Source: Gemmatimonas groenlandica (lineage in GTDB: Bacteria; Gemmatimonadota; Gemmatimonadetes; Gemmatimonadales; Gemmatimonadaceae). Taken from it: a DNA stretch of 64,000 nucleotides. The notes below the pieces were generated by a model that searched no databases, was not told the origin of the DNA, and saw only the letters and a list, made by a program, of their open reading frames with translations. A program made the position numbers and the translations under genes. Below are positions 28,164 to 36,711 of the stretch, piece after piece. The first letter of the stretch is position 1; the number at the start of each line of letters is the position of its first letter. The stretch lies in the NCBI RefSeq assembly GCF_013004105.1, contig NZ_CP053085.1, positions 5,022,001 to 5,086,000 of the forward strand, read 5' to 3'.

Positions 28164-29051
28164 TTATGGAATGCGGTGTCCCACCAGCGCGAGCGGAACG
28201 CTCCGCAACCCATCCCACCGCTGCGTGATCGTACCGTGACGAAGGAGGAGCTGGGCAGAGAGTCCGCCGTCCAGCATGAGCGCGTCGACGGCGCCAAGGC
28301 GACGCATGATCGCCGACATTTCCATCGTCGTTGGGCCGATCGGTAGGCGCTCGGCGAAGCGGCCCGCGCCATCATAACGCGAAAGCGCGATCAACAGATG
28401 GCCATCGGCCCGAACTCCGAGCGCCAGGCGGATATCGCGATGTTCGCGATCAAGGGTCGCGGTGGGGTCGCACAAGACGCGTGAAGGGCGTCCCTGTTCG
28501 AGCAGCAGCGGGAACGACTGTAATGCCTCACGAACGCGGCCCGCCGCCTGCACACTGTCGATGGCGCGCGCAGCCACGATCCGCACGCCGCCCGCGCTGT
28601 CCACCACGAATGCACCGGACAGCGGACCGACGCCCGGTTGTTGCCACTCCCGTCCTCGGTGTACCACCCATCCCCACGGCCCCTCATCGGTAAACTGGCC
28701 GGCGTTCATCGCCAGCAGCACCGTGTCCGGCGCGGCGTTCAGCGTCCACGGCATGAGCACACCGCCGTTGCGTGCGAGATCGAGGCTGAGCGCGACGCGC
28801 GCCGGGTCGACGTCGACCACCACGATTCGCGCTGACACGCGTCGTGGGCCAAGCGCGACCTTCCACGTGGCCGACTTGAGCGATGCATCACCCTGCCACC
28901 GTAGCGCGGGAACGTCGGCCACGGCACCCGCAGCGCACGTCATGGCCGACACTGCCGTCGCCGGCGTACCCTGAGCCATCGCCGCACGCGCCCCTGTGGC
29001 GCTTGGGAGTGTCACGGCCGCGAACAGCACCGCGCACAGCGGGAGATGCAT
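28164..29051 (-). CDS. Secreted phosphodiester glycosidase-like protein (NAGPA family)
   Basis: A 295-residue exported protein. Signal sequence at MHLPLCAVLFAAVTLPSATG. The middle has VLLAMNAGQFTDEGPWGWVVHRG and the C-terminal half DALMLDGGLSAQLLL, matching the Asn-Ala-Gly and Leu-Asp-Gly-Gly patterns of the NAGPA/phosphodiester glycosidase fold. Family members remove sugar or phosphodiester caps; the substrate here is unknown. It lies 15 bases downstream of pdxH and may share its transcript. Confidence 0.78.
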   Translation of the reverse strand: MHLPLCAVLFAAVTLPSATGARAAMAQGTPATAVSAMTCAAGAVADVPALRWQGDASLKSATWKVALGPRRVSARIVVVDVDPARVALSLDLARNGGVLMPWTLNAAPDTVLLAMNAGQFTDEGPWGWVVHRGREWQQPGVGPLSGAFVVDSAGGVRIVAARAIDSVQAAGRVREALQSFPLLLEQGRPSRVLCDPTATLDREHRDIRLALGVRADGHLLIALSRYDGAGRFAERLPIGPTTMEMSAIMRRLGAVDALMLDGGLSAQLLLRHGTITQRWDGLRSVPLALVGHRIP

Positions 29052-29066
29052 GTGTGGCTCGCGTCG

Positions 29067-29702
29067 CTACGGCGACAGTCGCCGTTTCACCCACGCCCCC
29101 GCCTCACGACGAAACTGAATACGGTCGTGCAGACGACTCTCGCGACCCTGCCAGAACTCGAGCTCTTCGGGAATGATCCGGAGTCCGCCCCAGTGCTCGG
29201 GTAAGGGCACCTGACCGCTCGCGAATCGCGTTTCGTTGGCCGCGAGTTGCTGCTCGAGCACCGACCGATCGGTGAGCACCATGCTCTGGTGAGACGTCCA
29301 CGCGCCCACGCGGCTGGGCAACGGACGCGATTGGAAGTACGCGTCCGACTCGGCGCGGCTCACCCGCTGCACCGCGCCGTTGATGCGCACTTGCCGTTCG
29401 AGCTCGGCCCAGAAAAAACAGAGAGACGCATGCGGGTTGTCGGCCAGCTCCTGTCCTTTCCGACTGCGATAGTCGGTGTAGAACACGAAGCCCCGCGCGT
29501 CGAACCCCTTCAGCAGAACCATGCGCGCCGACGGATACGCATCCGGCGTCGCCGTCGCGAGACACATCGCGTTCGGCTCGAGCACGGCCGCGTTGACGGC
29601 CTCCTCGAACCACCGCGTGAACTGCGCGATGGGATCGGCGGCCACGTCCTGCTCGGAGAGCGACTGGCGACGGTAGTCGGTGCGGATGTCGGCGATGCTC
29701 AT
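29067..29702 (-). CDS. pdxH: Pyridoxine/pyridoxamine 5'-phosphate oxidase
   Basis: A 211-residue FMN enzyme that oxidises PNP or PMP to PLP, cytoplasmic. Seen: FMN-binding ARMVLLKGFDARGFVFYTDY, then SRKGQELADNP, FWAELERQVRI and the C-terminal WGGLRIIPEELEFWQGRESRLHDR. All are the classic PdxH motifs. It starts 4 bases after bioB. PLP is the cofactor of BioF and BioA in the same operon, which may be why it travels with them. Confidence 0.95.
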   Translation of the reverse strand: MSIADIRTDYRRQSLSEQDVAADPIAQFTRWFEEAVNAAVLEPNAMCLATATPDAYPSARMVLLKGFDARGFVFYTDYRSRKGQELADNPHASLCFFWAELERQVRINGAVQRVSRAESDAYFQSRPLPSRVGAWTSHQSMVLTDRSVLEQQLAANETRFASGQVPLPEHWGGLRIIPEELEFWQGRESRLHDRIQFRREAGAWVKRRLSP

Positions 29703-29706
29703 GAGA

Positions 29707-30783
29707 TCAGACTTCCACCATCGGCAGCGCCGCCCGCGGATACGAGTCCGGCACACCGGCAAACGGATCGCCCACCAGCGGCTCACCATCGGGTGTCTCC
29801 AGCACGAAGCCGGCGTCTTCGATCATGCGCAGGTCGTCGCGCGCCGTCTGGCCCTGCGTGGTGAGATAGTCACCCACGAAGATCGAGTTGGCGGGATAGA
29901 GGCCCATCACCTGCATGCTGCGGAGGTGTACTTCGCGTCCGCCCGACACGCGAATCTCCTGCGTGGGCAGCAGGAAGCGGTACAACGACAGGATACGCAG
30001 GCAGCGACGCGGATCGAGTTCGCGAATGCCGGCGAACGACGTGCCGGGCACCGGGATCAGGAAGTTCACGGGGACACTCTTCACGTCGAGTTCGCGCAAC
30101 GACAGCGCGAGATCGATGACATCGTCGTCGCTCTCGCCCATGCCGAGAATGCCGCCACTGCACGTCTTCATACCGGCGGCCTTCACCGCTTCCACGGTGT
30201 TGACGCGGTCTTCGAAGGTGTGCGTGCCGACCACTTCCGGCGTGAAGTTCGCCGACGTGTTGAGATTGTGATTCACCGTCTCGACCCCGGCTTCCTTCAG
30301 GCGGAGCACCTGTTCCTCGTTGAGCAGACCGAGGCAGGCGCACACCTTGAGATCGTGCTTCGCGCGCACGGCGCGCACGGCGTCGAGCACCTTGTTGAAG
30401 ACGGTCTCGCCGGGCGCGCGGCCGGAGATCACCATGCACAGCGTGCCGGCCTTGAGCTGCGCGGCACGATCGGCCGCTTCCATAATCTTCTCCTGCGCCA
30501 TCATCGGATACTTCTCGATTTCGGCGGTCGAGATCTTCGACTGCGAGCAATAGCCGCAGTCTTCCGGGCAGAGGCCGCTCTGCGCGTTCAGCAGGAAGTG
30601 CAACCGTACGCGATTGCCCCACGTGGCGCGTCGCACGCGATATGCCGCGGCCAGCTGGTCGAGCAGCTGATCATCAGGAGCCGACAGCACGGCATGGGCC
30701 TGCTCACGCGTGATGACCTCACCGGCCAACGCACGGTCGGCGAGGAGTTGCCAGTCAGAGAATCCGGACGACATGGTGATCAT
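29707..30783 (-). CDS. bioB: Biotin synthase BioB
   Basis: A 358-residue radical-SAM enzyme inserting sulfur into dethiobiotin. Seen: [11 protein letters not shown] (radical-SAM [4Fe-4S] cysteines), later conserved Cys in KVCACLGLL and [12 protein letters not shown], and an Arg/Asn-rich cluster around [2Fe-2S] ligands near the C-terminal half (NFLIPVPGT). The ATG overlaps the bioD stop by 4 bases. Length is at the upper end of the family. Confidence 0.96.
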   Translation of the reverse strand: MITMSSGFSDWQLLADRALAGEVITREQAHAVLSAPDDQLLDQLAAAYRVRRATWGNRVRLHFLLNAQSGLCPEDCGYCSQSKISTAEIEKYPMMAQEKIMEAADRAAQLKAGTLCMVISGRAPGETVFNKVLDAVRAVRAKHDLKVCACLGLLNEEQVLRLKEAGVETVNHNLNTSANFTPEVVGTHTFEDRVNTVEAVKAAGMKTCSGGILGMGESDDDVIDLALSLRELDVKSVPVNFLIPVPGTSFAGIRELDPRRCLRILSLYRFLLPTQEIRVSGGREVHLRSMQVMGLYPANSIFVGDYLTTQGQTARDDLRMIEDAGFVLETPDGEPLVGDPFAGVPDSYPRAALPMVEV

Positions 30784-31514
30784 GGAGAAAGAGGGGCAAG
30801 CAGCACGTCGAGACCACCGCCTTCGGCAGCCGCCGCGAGTGCATCGAGATCATCGGGTCGATCAACCCACGGAAAACGCAGAATCGTGTAATGCGGGAGC
30901 AGCGCCACGAGTGCATCGAAATTCGTGGCTTCCGCCACGGAGGCATCACGGTCGGACAACGCCGTCAGCACAATGGCGCGAATCGGAACGCCCGCCGCTT
31001 CTGCCGCGCGCACCGTGAGGAGAACATGGTTCAACACGCCTAATCTATTCCCCGCCACGATCAGCAGCGGCGTCTGCCAGCGTGCGAACAGATCGAGATA
31101 CGACACGCGGAGGTCGATCGGCACCAGCAACCCCCCGGCGCCCTCCACCAGGACCAGCTCGACCTCCCGCTCGACCTGCGCCAGCGCCCGGTCGAGCACA
31201 CCGAAGTCGATCTCGACGTTGGCGCGCGCCGCGGCAATCATGGGCGCGAGCGGTTCTTCGAGGACGTACGGCCGCACCACCGATAGCGGCAGCATCGACC
31301 CGCACGCGGCACGCAGACGCTCGGCGTCCGACGCGAGCCCGCCGTCGGACACCGGGCGTTCCACGACGCCGCTTTCGATCGGCTTCATTGCCGCCACGCG
31401 CAAACCGAGCACGCGCGCGCGCGCGGCGAGAGCGCACGACACGACGGTCTTGCCGATGCCGGTGTCGGTACCGGTCACGCCGAAGCGCATTGGACTCGAC
31501 GCGAGCCTAGTCAT
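30780..31514 (-). CDS. bioD: Dethiobiotin synthetase BioD
   Basis: A 244-residue ATP-dependent enzyme closing the ureido ring of dethiobiotin. Seen: [14 protein letters not shown] (P-loop), [19 protein letters not shown] and [13 protein letters not shown]. The chosen ATG overlaps bioA by 8 bases; MRFGVTG at 31490 is an alternative, 8 residues shorter. It sits between bioA and bioB in the expected order. Confidence 0.94.
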   Translation of the reverse strand: MTRLASSPMRFGVTGTDTGIGKTVVSCALAARARVLGLRVAAMKPIESGVVERPVSDGGLASDAERLRAACGSMLPLSVVRPYVLEEPLAPMIAAARANVEIDFGVLDRALAQVEREVELVLVEGAGGLLVPIDLRVSYLDLFARWQTPLLIVAGNRLGVLNHVLLTVRAAEAAGVPIRAIVLTALSDRDASVAEATNFDALVALLPHYTILRFPWVDRPDDLDALAAAAEGGGLDVLLAPLSP

Positions 31515-32925
31515 CGACCGGTCCGCCTGAACTGAGCGCATCGGCGCGCGCGCCGCCAAGAAAGCGGTGCATCACCCCGTACACGAGGTCGAGCTCGGCG
31601 TCCGTGATGCAATACGGCGGCAGGCAATAGGCCACGTTACCGAGTGGACGCAGCAGGACGCCTTCCTGCAGCGCATAGGCCGCGAGCTCCCGGCCGATGT
31701 CGCTGAGATAGCCGCTGGGCGCCTCCAGCTCCACGGCGGCAATGGTGCCGATCTGACGCACCGCGCGCACGCCCTTCACGCCGCGCAGCGCCTCGAGATG
31801 ACGCGCGTGTGCGACTTCGACACGCACCCGGTCATCTTCGCTCTCCTCGTCGAACAGTTCGAGCGACGCCAGGGCGGCTGTGCAGGCAATCGGGTTCGCC
31901 GTGTACGAGTGGCCGTGGAAGAACGTCTTGGCCCGGTCGGCACTGCGAAACGCGTCGAAGATGTCCTCCGTCGCAGCGGTCGCACCCAGCGGCAGCACAC
32001 CACCGGTGAGCCCCTTCGACATGCACAGCAGATCGGGACGCACGTCGGCGCGCTCGCAGGCGAACAGCGGGCCGGTGCGCCCGAAGCCGGTAAGCACTTC
32101 GTCGGCGATCAGATGCACACCGGCGGCCGCCGTGCGCTCGCGAATGTCCTGCAGCACCTGCTCATCCCACACCCGCATGCCACTCGCGCCAAGCACGAGC
32201 GGCTCCACGATCACTGCCGCCAACTCCGTGCCGCGTTCGGCGATCAGTGCATCGAGCGCGGCGATCGTATCGCCCACCGACGGGTCGGGAAGTCGCGCCA
32301 CTTCGAACAGCAGCGGCTCGTACATCTGCGTGAATACCCCGCGCCCACTCGCCGCCATCGCTCCGAACGTGTCGCCGTGATACGCGTTGTCCAGCGCGGC
32401 GATCAGTCGGCGGGGCGCGCCGCGATTGGCGAACGATTGCAACGACATCTTGATGGCGACTTCCACTGCCGTGGAGCCGTCGTCTGAGAAGAAGATCTTC
32501 GATAATCCGCGCGGCAACCGCTGCACGAGTTCCGCCGCGAGGGCCGCGGCCGGTTCGTGCGTGAATCCCGCGAAGATGACCTGATCGAGTCGCTTCGCCT
32601 GCTCGGTGACCGCGCTGATGATGTGGTCGTGACAATGCCCGTGCGTGGTCACCCACCACGACGAAATCGCGTCCAGAATCGGCCGCTCGTTGGCGTCGTA
32701 CAACCAGGCCCCCTTCGCGCGCACGATCGGCACCGGCAGCGGCGCCTGATGATGCTGCGTGTACGGGTGCCACACGTGCGCGGCGTCGTGCAACAACACG
32801 AGGTCGGCGACCGGATGCACGGACGCATCGTCGTCATCACGATCGATACCGTCGCTGAAGCCTTCGAGATCGTCGACGGAATTCTCGTCGAGATCGAAAT
32901 CGTCTTCGTCATACTGCGAACTCAT
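31507..32925 (-). CDS. bioA: Adenosylmethionine-8-amino-7-oxononanoate aminotransferase BioA
   Basis: A 472-residue PLP enzyme converting KAPA to DAPA. Seen: HVWHPYTQH, FFSDDGSTAVEVAIKM, LIADEVLTGFGRTG, the PLP lysine in CMSKGLTGG and HGHSYTANPIAC. The first 50 residues are an unusual acidic extension (runs of Asp/Glu such as DDFDLDENSVDDLEGFSDG); most BioA proteins begin near HVWHPYTQ. The ATG overlaps the bioF stop by 4 bases, so the extension is real in this reading. Its role is unknown. Confidence 0.94.
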   Translation of the reverse strand: MSSQYDEDDFDLDENSVDDLEGFSDGIDRDDDDASVHPVADLVLLHDAAHVWHPYTQHHQAPLPVPIVRAKGAWLYDANERPILDAISSWWVTTHGHCHDHIISAVTEQAKRLDQVIFAGFTHEPAAALAAELVQRLPRGLSKIFFSDDGSTAVEVAIKMSLQSFANRGAPRRLIAALDNAYHGDTFGAMAASGRGVFTQMYEPLLFEVARLPDPSVGDTIAALDALIAERGTELAAVIVEPLVLGASGMRVWDEQVLQDIRERTAAAGVHLIADEVLTGFGRTGPLFACERADVRPDLLCMSKGLTGGVLPLGATAATEDIFDAFRSADRAKTFFHGHSYTANPIACTAALASLELFDEESEDDRVRVEVAHARHLEALRGVKGVRAVRQIGTIAAVELEAPSGYLSDIGRELAAYALQEGVLLRPLGNVAYCLPPYCITDAELDLVYGVMHRFLGGARADALSSGGPVDD

Positions 32926-34151
32926 ACGGGCATCCCGCGCATGGCGTCGATCAGGTTGGCGGCGAGGTTGTCCACGAGTTCCATCGGGTGCACGGCCGAT
33001 ACGGAGATTCGCAGCCGTGAGGTACCGGCCGGCACCGTCGGCGGACGTACGCCACCCACCAGGAATCCCCGACGCCTCAGGTCGGCCACGAAACGCATCG
33101 TGAGCATCGGGTCGCCGATCATAATTGGCACGATGTGGCCGTCCGGCATGCCCGGCGCTTCCCGGCCGGCAGCGCGCAGGCGATCGCGCAGGCGTGTGGC
33201 CCGCGCGCGCACGGCGTCCCGACGCCACGACTCCACCTGTACGATGCGCAGCGACTCGAGCGTCGCGGCGGCGATCGCCGCGGGAGCGCCCGTGGTGAAG
33301 ATGAACGAACGGGCGCGGCTCGTGAGGTAATCCACCAGGACTTGCGACCCGGCCACGTAGGCGCCCGACGTGCCCAGCGCCTTACCCAGCGTGCCCACCA
33401 CGACGTCGATCTGTCCGGTCATGCCAAAGTGTTCGACGGACCCCGCACCCGTCGCGCCAAGCACGCCGGTGCCATGGGCATCGTCCACGTAGGTCCACGC
33501 ATCGTATCGACGGGCCAACGGCACGAGCTGGTCGAGCGGGAAGAGATCGCCGTCCATCGAGAAGATCCCTTCCACCACGATCAGCGCGCGACGGAACGTG
33601 TGACGATCGGCTGCCAGCATGGCGGCCAGTGTGTCGATGTCGGCGTGCGGAAACACGCGGATGGTCGCCTTCGACAGTCGGCAGCCGTCGATCAGCGAGG
33701 CGTGACTCAGCGCGTCGGAATAAATCACATCGCCCGCGCCGACGAGCGCCGGGATGGCGCCGATATTCGCCATGTACCCTGATGGAAACAGCAGCGCGTG
33801 CTCGGAGCCCTTGAAGCGGGCGAGCGAACGCTCGAGCACCTCGTGAATCGGATGATTGCCCGAGATCAGCCGCGCGGCGCCTGCGCCCATGCCCTCGGCT
33901 TGCAACACGGCGGTCGCCGCGCGCGCGAGGCGCGGATCGGCCGCCAGTCCGAGATAGTCATTCGATGCAAAGTCGGCGACGCGCTCGCCATTGAGCAGCA
34001 CCGTGCCGGCACGTCGCTGGTGCACCTGACGCAGCGTGCGACGCAAGCCGGCGCGCTGCAGTGCCTGGAGTTCCTCGTCGAGCGCGGCATCCATCCCGCG
34101 CGTTTCGGCGGCGTCGGGAAACGCCGTGGGGTCGACCATGAGGCTGCTCAC
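32922..34151 (-). CDS. bioF: 8-amino-7-oxononanoate synthase BioF
   Basis: A PLP enzyme condensing pimeloyl-thioester with alanine; 409 residues from GTG 34151, which overlaps the upstream stop (GTGA); ATG at 34139 would give 405. Seen: FASNDYLGLAADPR, LFPSGYMANIGA, DALSHASLIDGC, YVDDAHGTGVLG and the PLP Lys in VGTLGKALG. No bioC, bioH or bioW is nearby, so pimeloyl supply is coded elsewhere. Confidence 0.95.
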   Translation of the reverse strand: MSSLMVDPTAFPDAAETRGMDAALDEELQALQRAGLRRTLRQVHQRRAGTVLLNGERVADFASNDYLGLAADPRLARAATAVLQAEGMGAGAARLISGNHPIHEVLERSLARFKGSEHALLFPSGYMANIGAIPALVGAGDVIYSDALSHASLIDGCRLSKATIRVFPHADIDTLAAMLAADRHTFRRALIVVEGIFSMDGDLFPLDQLVPLARRYDAWTYVDDAHGTGVLGATGAGSVEHFGMTGQIDVVVGTLGKALGTSGAYVAGSQVLVDYLTSRARSFIFTTGAPAAIAAATLESLRIVQVESWRRDAVRARATRLRDRLRAAGREAPGMPDGHIVPIMIGDPMLTMRFVADLRRRGFLVGGVRPPTVPAGTSRLRISVSAVHPMELVDNLAANLIDAMRGMPV

Positions 34152-34510
34152 CGGATAACGAACGTGAGGTGCTTATTGGTGGGATGCGCCGTGCAGGCGC
34201 CACCAAACGTACCGGGTGGCACGGTGTATTCGGTCTGCTCGCCGGCCGGGATGTTGAACATCGCCAGCTGATGCTTGACCGTGTCCTCGTTGACTACCCG
34301 AATCGTACGGCGCGCGCCACCACCGCGCACGTAGACCGTGTCGCCCAGCGGTGCCGTCCGGCCATAGGCATCGGTGACCATCGCCACGCCGCCGCGCGTC
34401 ACCCGGATCAGCGTATCCGGCCGCGGCCAGCTGAACCAGGCCAGCGCCACGCTCAGCGCAACGACGGCCAGCAGCACCGCGAGACGCGGCGGGGTGACGG
34501 CGCCGGTCAT
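34148..34510 (-). CDS. Membrane-anchored cupredoxin-like protein
   Basis: A 120-residue protein with one N-terminal membrane segment (LAVLLAVVALSVALAWF). The outside part looks like a small beta-sandwich. His about 80 in DTVKHQLAM and Cys about 106 and His about 109 in GACTAHP are spaced like a type-1 copper site, although the fourth ligand is not obvious. Overlaps both neighbours by 4 bases, between the PCu(A)C gene and bioF. Copper binding is inference from motif and neighbours. Confidence 0.7.
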   Translation of the reverse strand: MTGAVTPPRLAVLLAVVALSVALAWFSWPRPDTLIRVTRGGVAMVTDAYGRTAPLGDTVYVRGGGARRTIRVVNEDTVKHQLAMFNIPAGEQTEYTVPPGTFGGACTAHPTNKHLTFVIR

Positions 34511-34971
34511 GGCGCCCTCACCGGCACGGGCACCACCACGCTGGTGCTGTCGCTGAAGCGCAGGGTGATCCGCAGGCTGTCGCCCACCGCGAGCGTACGG
34601 CGTACGTCGACCAGCATCACGTGCAGTCCGCCGGGGGCCAGCGTTACGACATCGCCGGCCGGAATACGCAGTTCGGTGCGCGGCATCATGTGCGCCATAC
34701 CGTCCTGCTGCATCGTTTCATGCACCTCGGCAGCCCCGGCGTCCGGCGATGACGCGCCGACGAGCGTGATCGGCACGGTGTCGTTGTTGTCGATCTCCAT
34801 GTACGCGCCGCTCGTCGCGCCGGAATCGGCAATTCGCGCCCAGCTGTGCCGGATCGCCACCCGCGGCACGGGCGGCACGGAGCGGGTCGTGCAGGCGCCC
34901 AGCAGGGAGGCCGCAACGATGGTGACGGCAACGAGAATGGAGCGCCGCGCGGGAACTGCTGACGACATCAT
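34507..34971 (-). CDS. PCu(A)C periplasmic copper chaperone
   Basis: A 154-residue lipoprotein (lipobox LLGAC, Cys about 27). The copper(I) motif of the family, H-x(n)-M ... HxM, is visible: VHETMQQDGMAHMMP followed by GGLHVMLV. PCu(A)C delivers copper to the CuA site of cytochrome oxidase, usually with SCO1, which is the next gene upstream and overlaps by 4 bases. Confidence 0.9.
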   Translation of the reverse strand: MMSSAVPARRSILVAVTIVAASLLGACTTRSVPPVPRVAIRHSWARIADSGATSGAYMEIDNNDTVPITLVGASSPDAGAAEVHETMQQDGMAHMMPRTELRIPAGDVVTLAPGGLHVMLVDVRRTLAVGDSLRITLRFSDSTSVVVPVPVRAP

Positions 34972-35564
34972 TGCAACCGCTCGAGGTCGGCCGCCAAAGC
35001 GTCCCACCCCGTTCCGAAAGGGTACAGCGCCACCAGCTTGCCGTGCGAATCCACGAGAAAGACCTGTGACGAATGACTGACCAGATAACCGGTCGCGTCG
35101 GTGCCGGCCTCGCGGGCAGCGGCGACACCGAACGCGTCCATCATGCGAGAGGTGGTGATCGCATCGCCGGAGACACCTTCGAACGCCGCGTCATACATCC
35201 GCGCATACCGTTCAGCGAGCGCCGGCGTGTCGCGCTCAGGATCGACCGTGACAAACACGAAGCGCACTGCCTTTGCCTTGTCGCCCAGCGAGGCGCGCAC
35301 GCGTTTCCAGTCGGCGAGCGTCGTGGGGCAGACATCGGGACAATGCGTATACCCGAAGAACAGCACCATCGGCCGGCCGGGTTCCGGCGACGTGCTGAAG
35401 CGGGAGCCGTCGGCGCGCGTGAAGACGAACGTCGGCATCTCGCGGGGCGGATCGACGGCCATGCCCTTGAAGCTGCCGCCCAGCTCGCACGACGCCAGCA
35501 ACACGCAACCAAGCAGCAATGCGATGGGGCGCACGAAAGAACGGCGCGCTACGAAACGGCGCAT
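34968..35564 (-). CDS. SCO1/SenC copper chaperone for cytochrome oxidase
   Basis: A 198-residue lipoprotein with a thioredoxin-like fold (lipobox LLASC). The copper ligands are there: Cys about 75 and 79 in THCPDVCP and His about 164 in LVSHSSQ. Acts in the periplasm on the CuA centre. The start overlaps the end of the Fur-family gene by 16 bases and its stop overlaps the PCu(A)C start, so the three are one transcript. Confidence 0.93.
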   Translation of the reverse strand: MRRFVARRSFVRPIALLLGCVLLASCELGGSFKGMAVDPPREMPTFVFTRADGSRFSTSPEPGRPMVLFFGYTHCPDVCPTTLADWKRVRASLGDKAKAVRFVFVTVDPERDTPALAERYARMYDAAFEGVSGDAITTSRMMDAFGVAAAREAGTDATGYLVSHSSQVFLVDSHGKLVALYPFGTGWDALAADLERLQ

Positions 35565-35923
35565 CGCGCACACTGTCCGTACAACGTGACGTCGTGCGAT
35601 TCCAGCCGGAATCCCGCCGGCGTAAGCTCGCGCAGATCGCCAGGGCAGCCATGAATCTCGAAGACGCGCGCGCAACTGCGGCAGCGGAAGTGGTGATGAT
35701 GCTCGATGCCGGCGCGCTCGTAGCGGGGCGCCTCGCCAGGGAGTTCCACCGGTACCAGCCAGCCAGTTTCCACCAGCGCATTGATCGTGCGGTACACGGT
35801 AGCGATACCGAGGGTCGCCATCTGCTCCCGACCGGCTTCGAGCACCTCGGTGGGCCCCAGCGGTCGGGGTGTCACCTCGAAAACCTGCCGGATCGCATCG
35901 CGCTGTTTCGTGTTGCGTTCCAT
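35549..35923 (-). CDS. Fur-family metalloregulator (Fur, Zur or PerR type)
   Basis: A 124-residue DNA-binding repressor. Winged-helix recognition region GIATVYRTINALVETGWL; metal region EHHHHFRCRSCARVFEIHGC; structural zinc pairs CRSC (81, 84) and CARC (118, 121). The metal it senses cannot be read directly. Neighbours are copper genes on its own transcript and zinc-type genes next door (permease fusion, COG0523 GTPase, type B L31), so Zur is as likely as Fur. It begins a nine-gene run. Confidence 0.9.
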   Translation of the reverse strand: MERNTKQRDAIRQVFEVTPRPLGPTEVLEAGREQMATLGIATVYRTINALVETGWLVPVELPGEAPRYERAGIEHHHHFRCRSCARVFEIHGCPGDLRELTPAGFRLESHDVTLYGQCARCAVS

Positions 35924-35985
35924 CCGTCAAATATGCCTGGGGACCGAGTGGCGTGCAGGGCTGGCGCGGCGTTGATTTCGCGCTC

Positions 35986-36612
35986 ATGACCTCCGCCACG
36001 TCCGAGCGATCCCGATGGATTCGGCTCCTGATCCTCACTGTTGTCGCCATCGTCGTGGCCCACGCGCTCGATGCCACGGCGTGGCGTTCCGCTCGATTGC
36101 TCACGGTCAATGACAAGGACTGGGGACGCTTGCTGCGGTCGATGGGATACCTGCCGACATGGGGCGTCATCGCGCTGGGATTCTGGTTGCAGCAACGTGA
36201 CCACCCGCGTCGTGCTGCCTACGCGTGGGCACTGGTTCTCGGCCCAGCCCTCGGTGGTGGCATGGCCGAAGTCCTGAAGCTTTCGATCCGTCGGCTCCGT
36301 CCGAATCCTGACGTGTTCGAGTACCTGTTTCGCCCGTTCGCCGACGGGCCGCTGTCCAATCGCGGCATGGGTATGCCGAGCAGTCACGTGCTGGTCGCGT
36401 TCACCGGGGCGGCCGTACTCGCTCATCTCTTTCCGCGGGCCCGTTGGCTGTGGTACACGCTGGCTACGGGATGTGCCGTGACCCGAGTGCTGGCGATGGG
36501 GCATTTTCTGAGCGACACCGTGGTCGCCGCGATCCTGGGGATCGGGGTTGGCGGCTGGGTGTGGGACAGGGCGAATCGCGCGCTCCCTCAGGCATCCATC
36601 CCTTCCACTTGA
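35986..36612 (+). CDS. PAP2-family membrane phosphatase
   Basis: A 208-residue integral membrane protein. The three phosphatase signatures are intact: KLSIRRLRP, GMPSSH and RVLAMGHFLSD. About five hydrophobic segments. Probably dephosphorylates a lipid phosphate such as phosphatidic acid or undecaprenyl diphosphate. Divergent from the Fur-family gene with 62 bases between starts. Start chosen at MTSATSERSR, just before the first membrane segment. Confidence 0.9.
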   Translation: MTSATSERSRWIRLLILTVVAIVVAHALDATAWRSARLLTVNDKDWGRLLRSMGYLPTWGVIALGFWLQQRDHPRRAAYAWALVLGPALGGGMAEVLKLSIRRLRPNPDVFEYLFRPFADGPLSNRGMGMPSSHVLVAFTGAAVLAHLFPRARWLWYTLATGCAVTRVLAMGHFLSDTVVAAILGIGVGGWVWDRANRALPQASIPST

Positions 36613-36637
36613 TAGTGACTTCGCAATAAGACTATCA
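36610..36637 (+). promoter_or_regulatory. Candidate operator before the permease fusion gene
   Basis: TGATAGT (36610-36616) and ACTATCA (36631-36637) form a perfect 7-bp inverted repeat with a 14-base spacer; the half-sites are 21 bases (two helix turns) apart. It lies 75 bases before the permease start and overlaps the PAP2 stop codon. A Zur/Fur-type or other dimeric regulator could bind; unproven. Confidence 0.35.
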
Positions 36638-36711
36638 TTCGGGATGTCGCTTTTACGGTCGATGGTCGGGTCACACGGCCGCTACGCGCACTCGGGCTAC
36701 GCGCTCTCGTC

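Noticed and set aside
31507-33228. 573-residue form of BioA
   Set aside because: The first 100 residues are Arg/Gly-rich shadow of bioF; the coupled ATG at 32925 is the natural start.
34968-36170. 400-residue version of SCO1 with a long N-terminus
   Set aside because: The extra part runs through the Fur gene in another frame; SCO1 begins at the lipoprotein signal at 35564.
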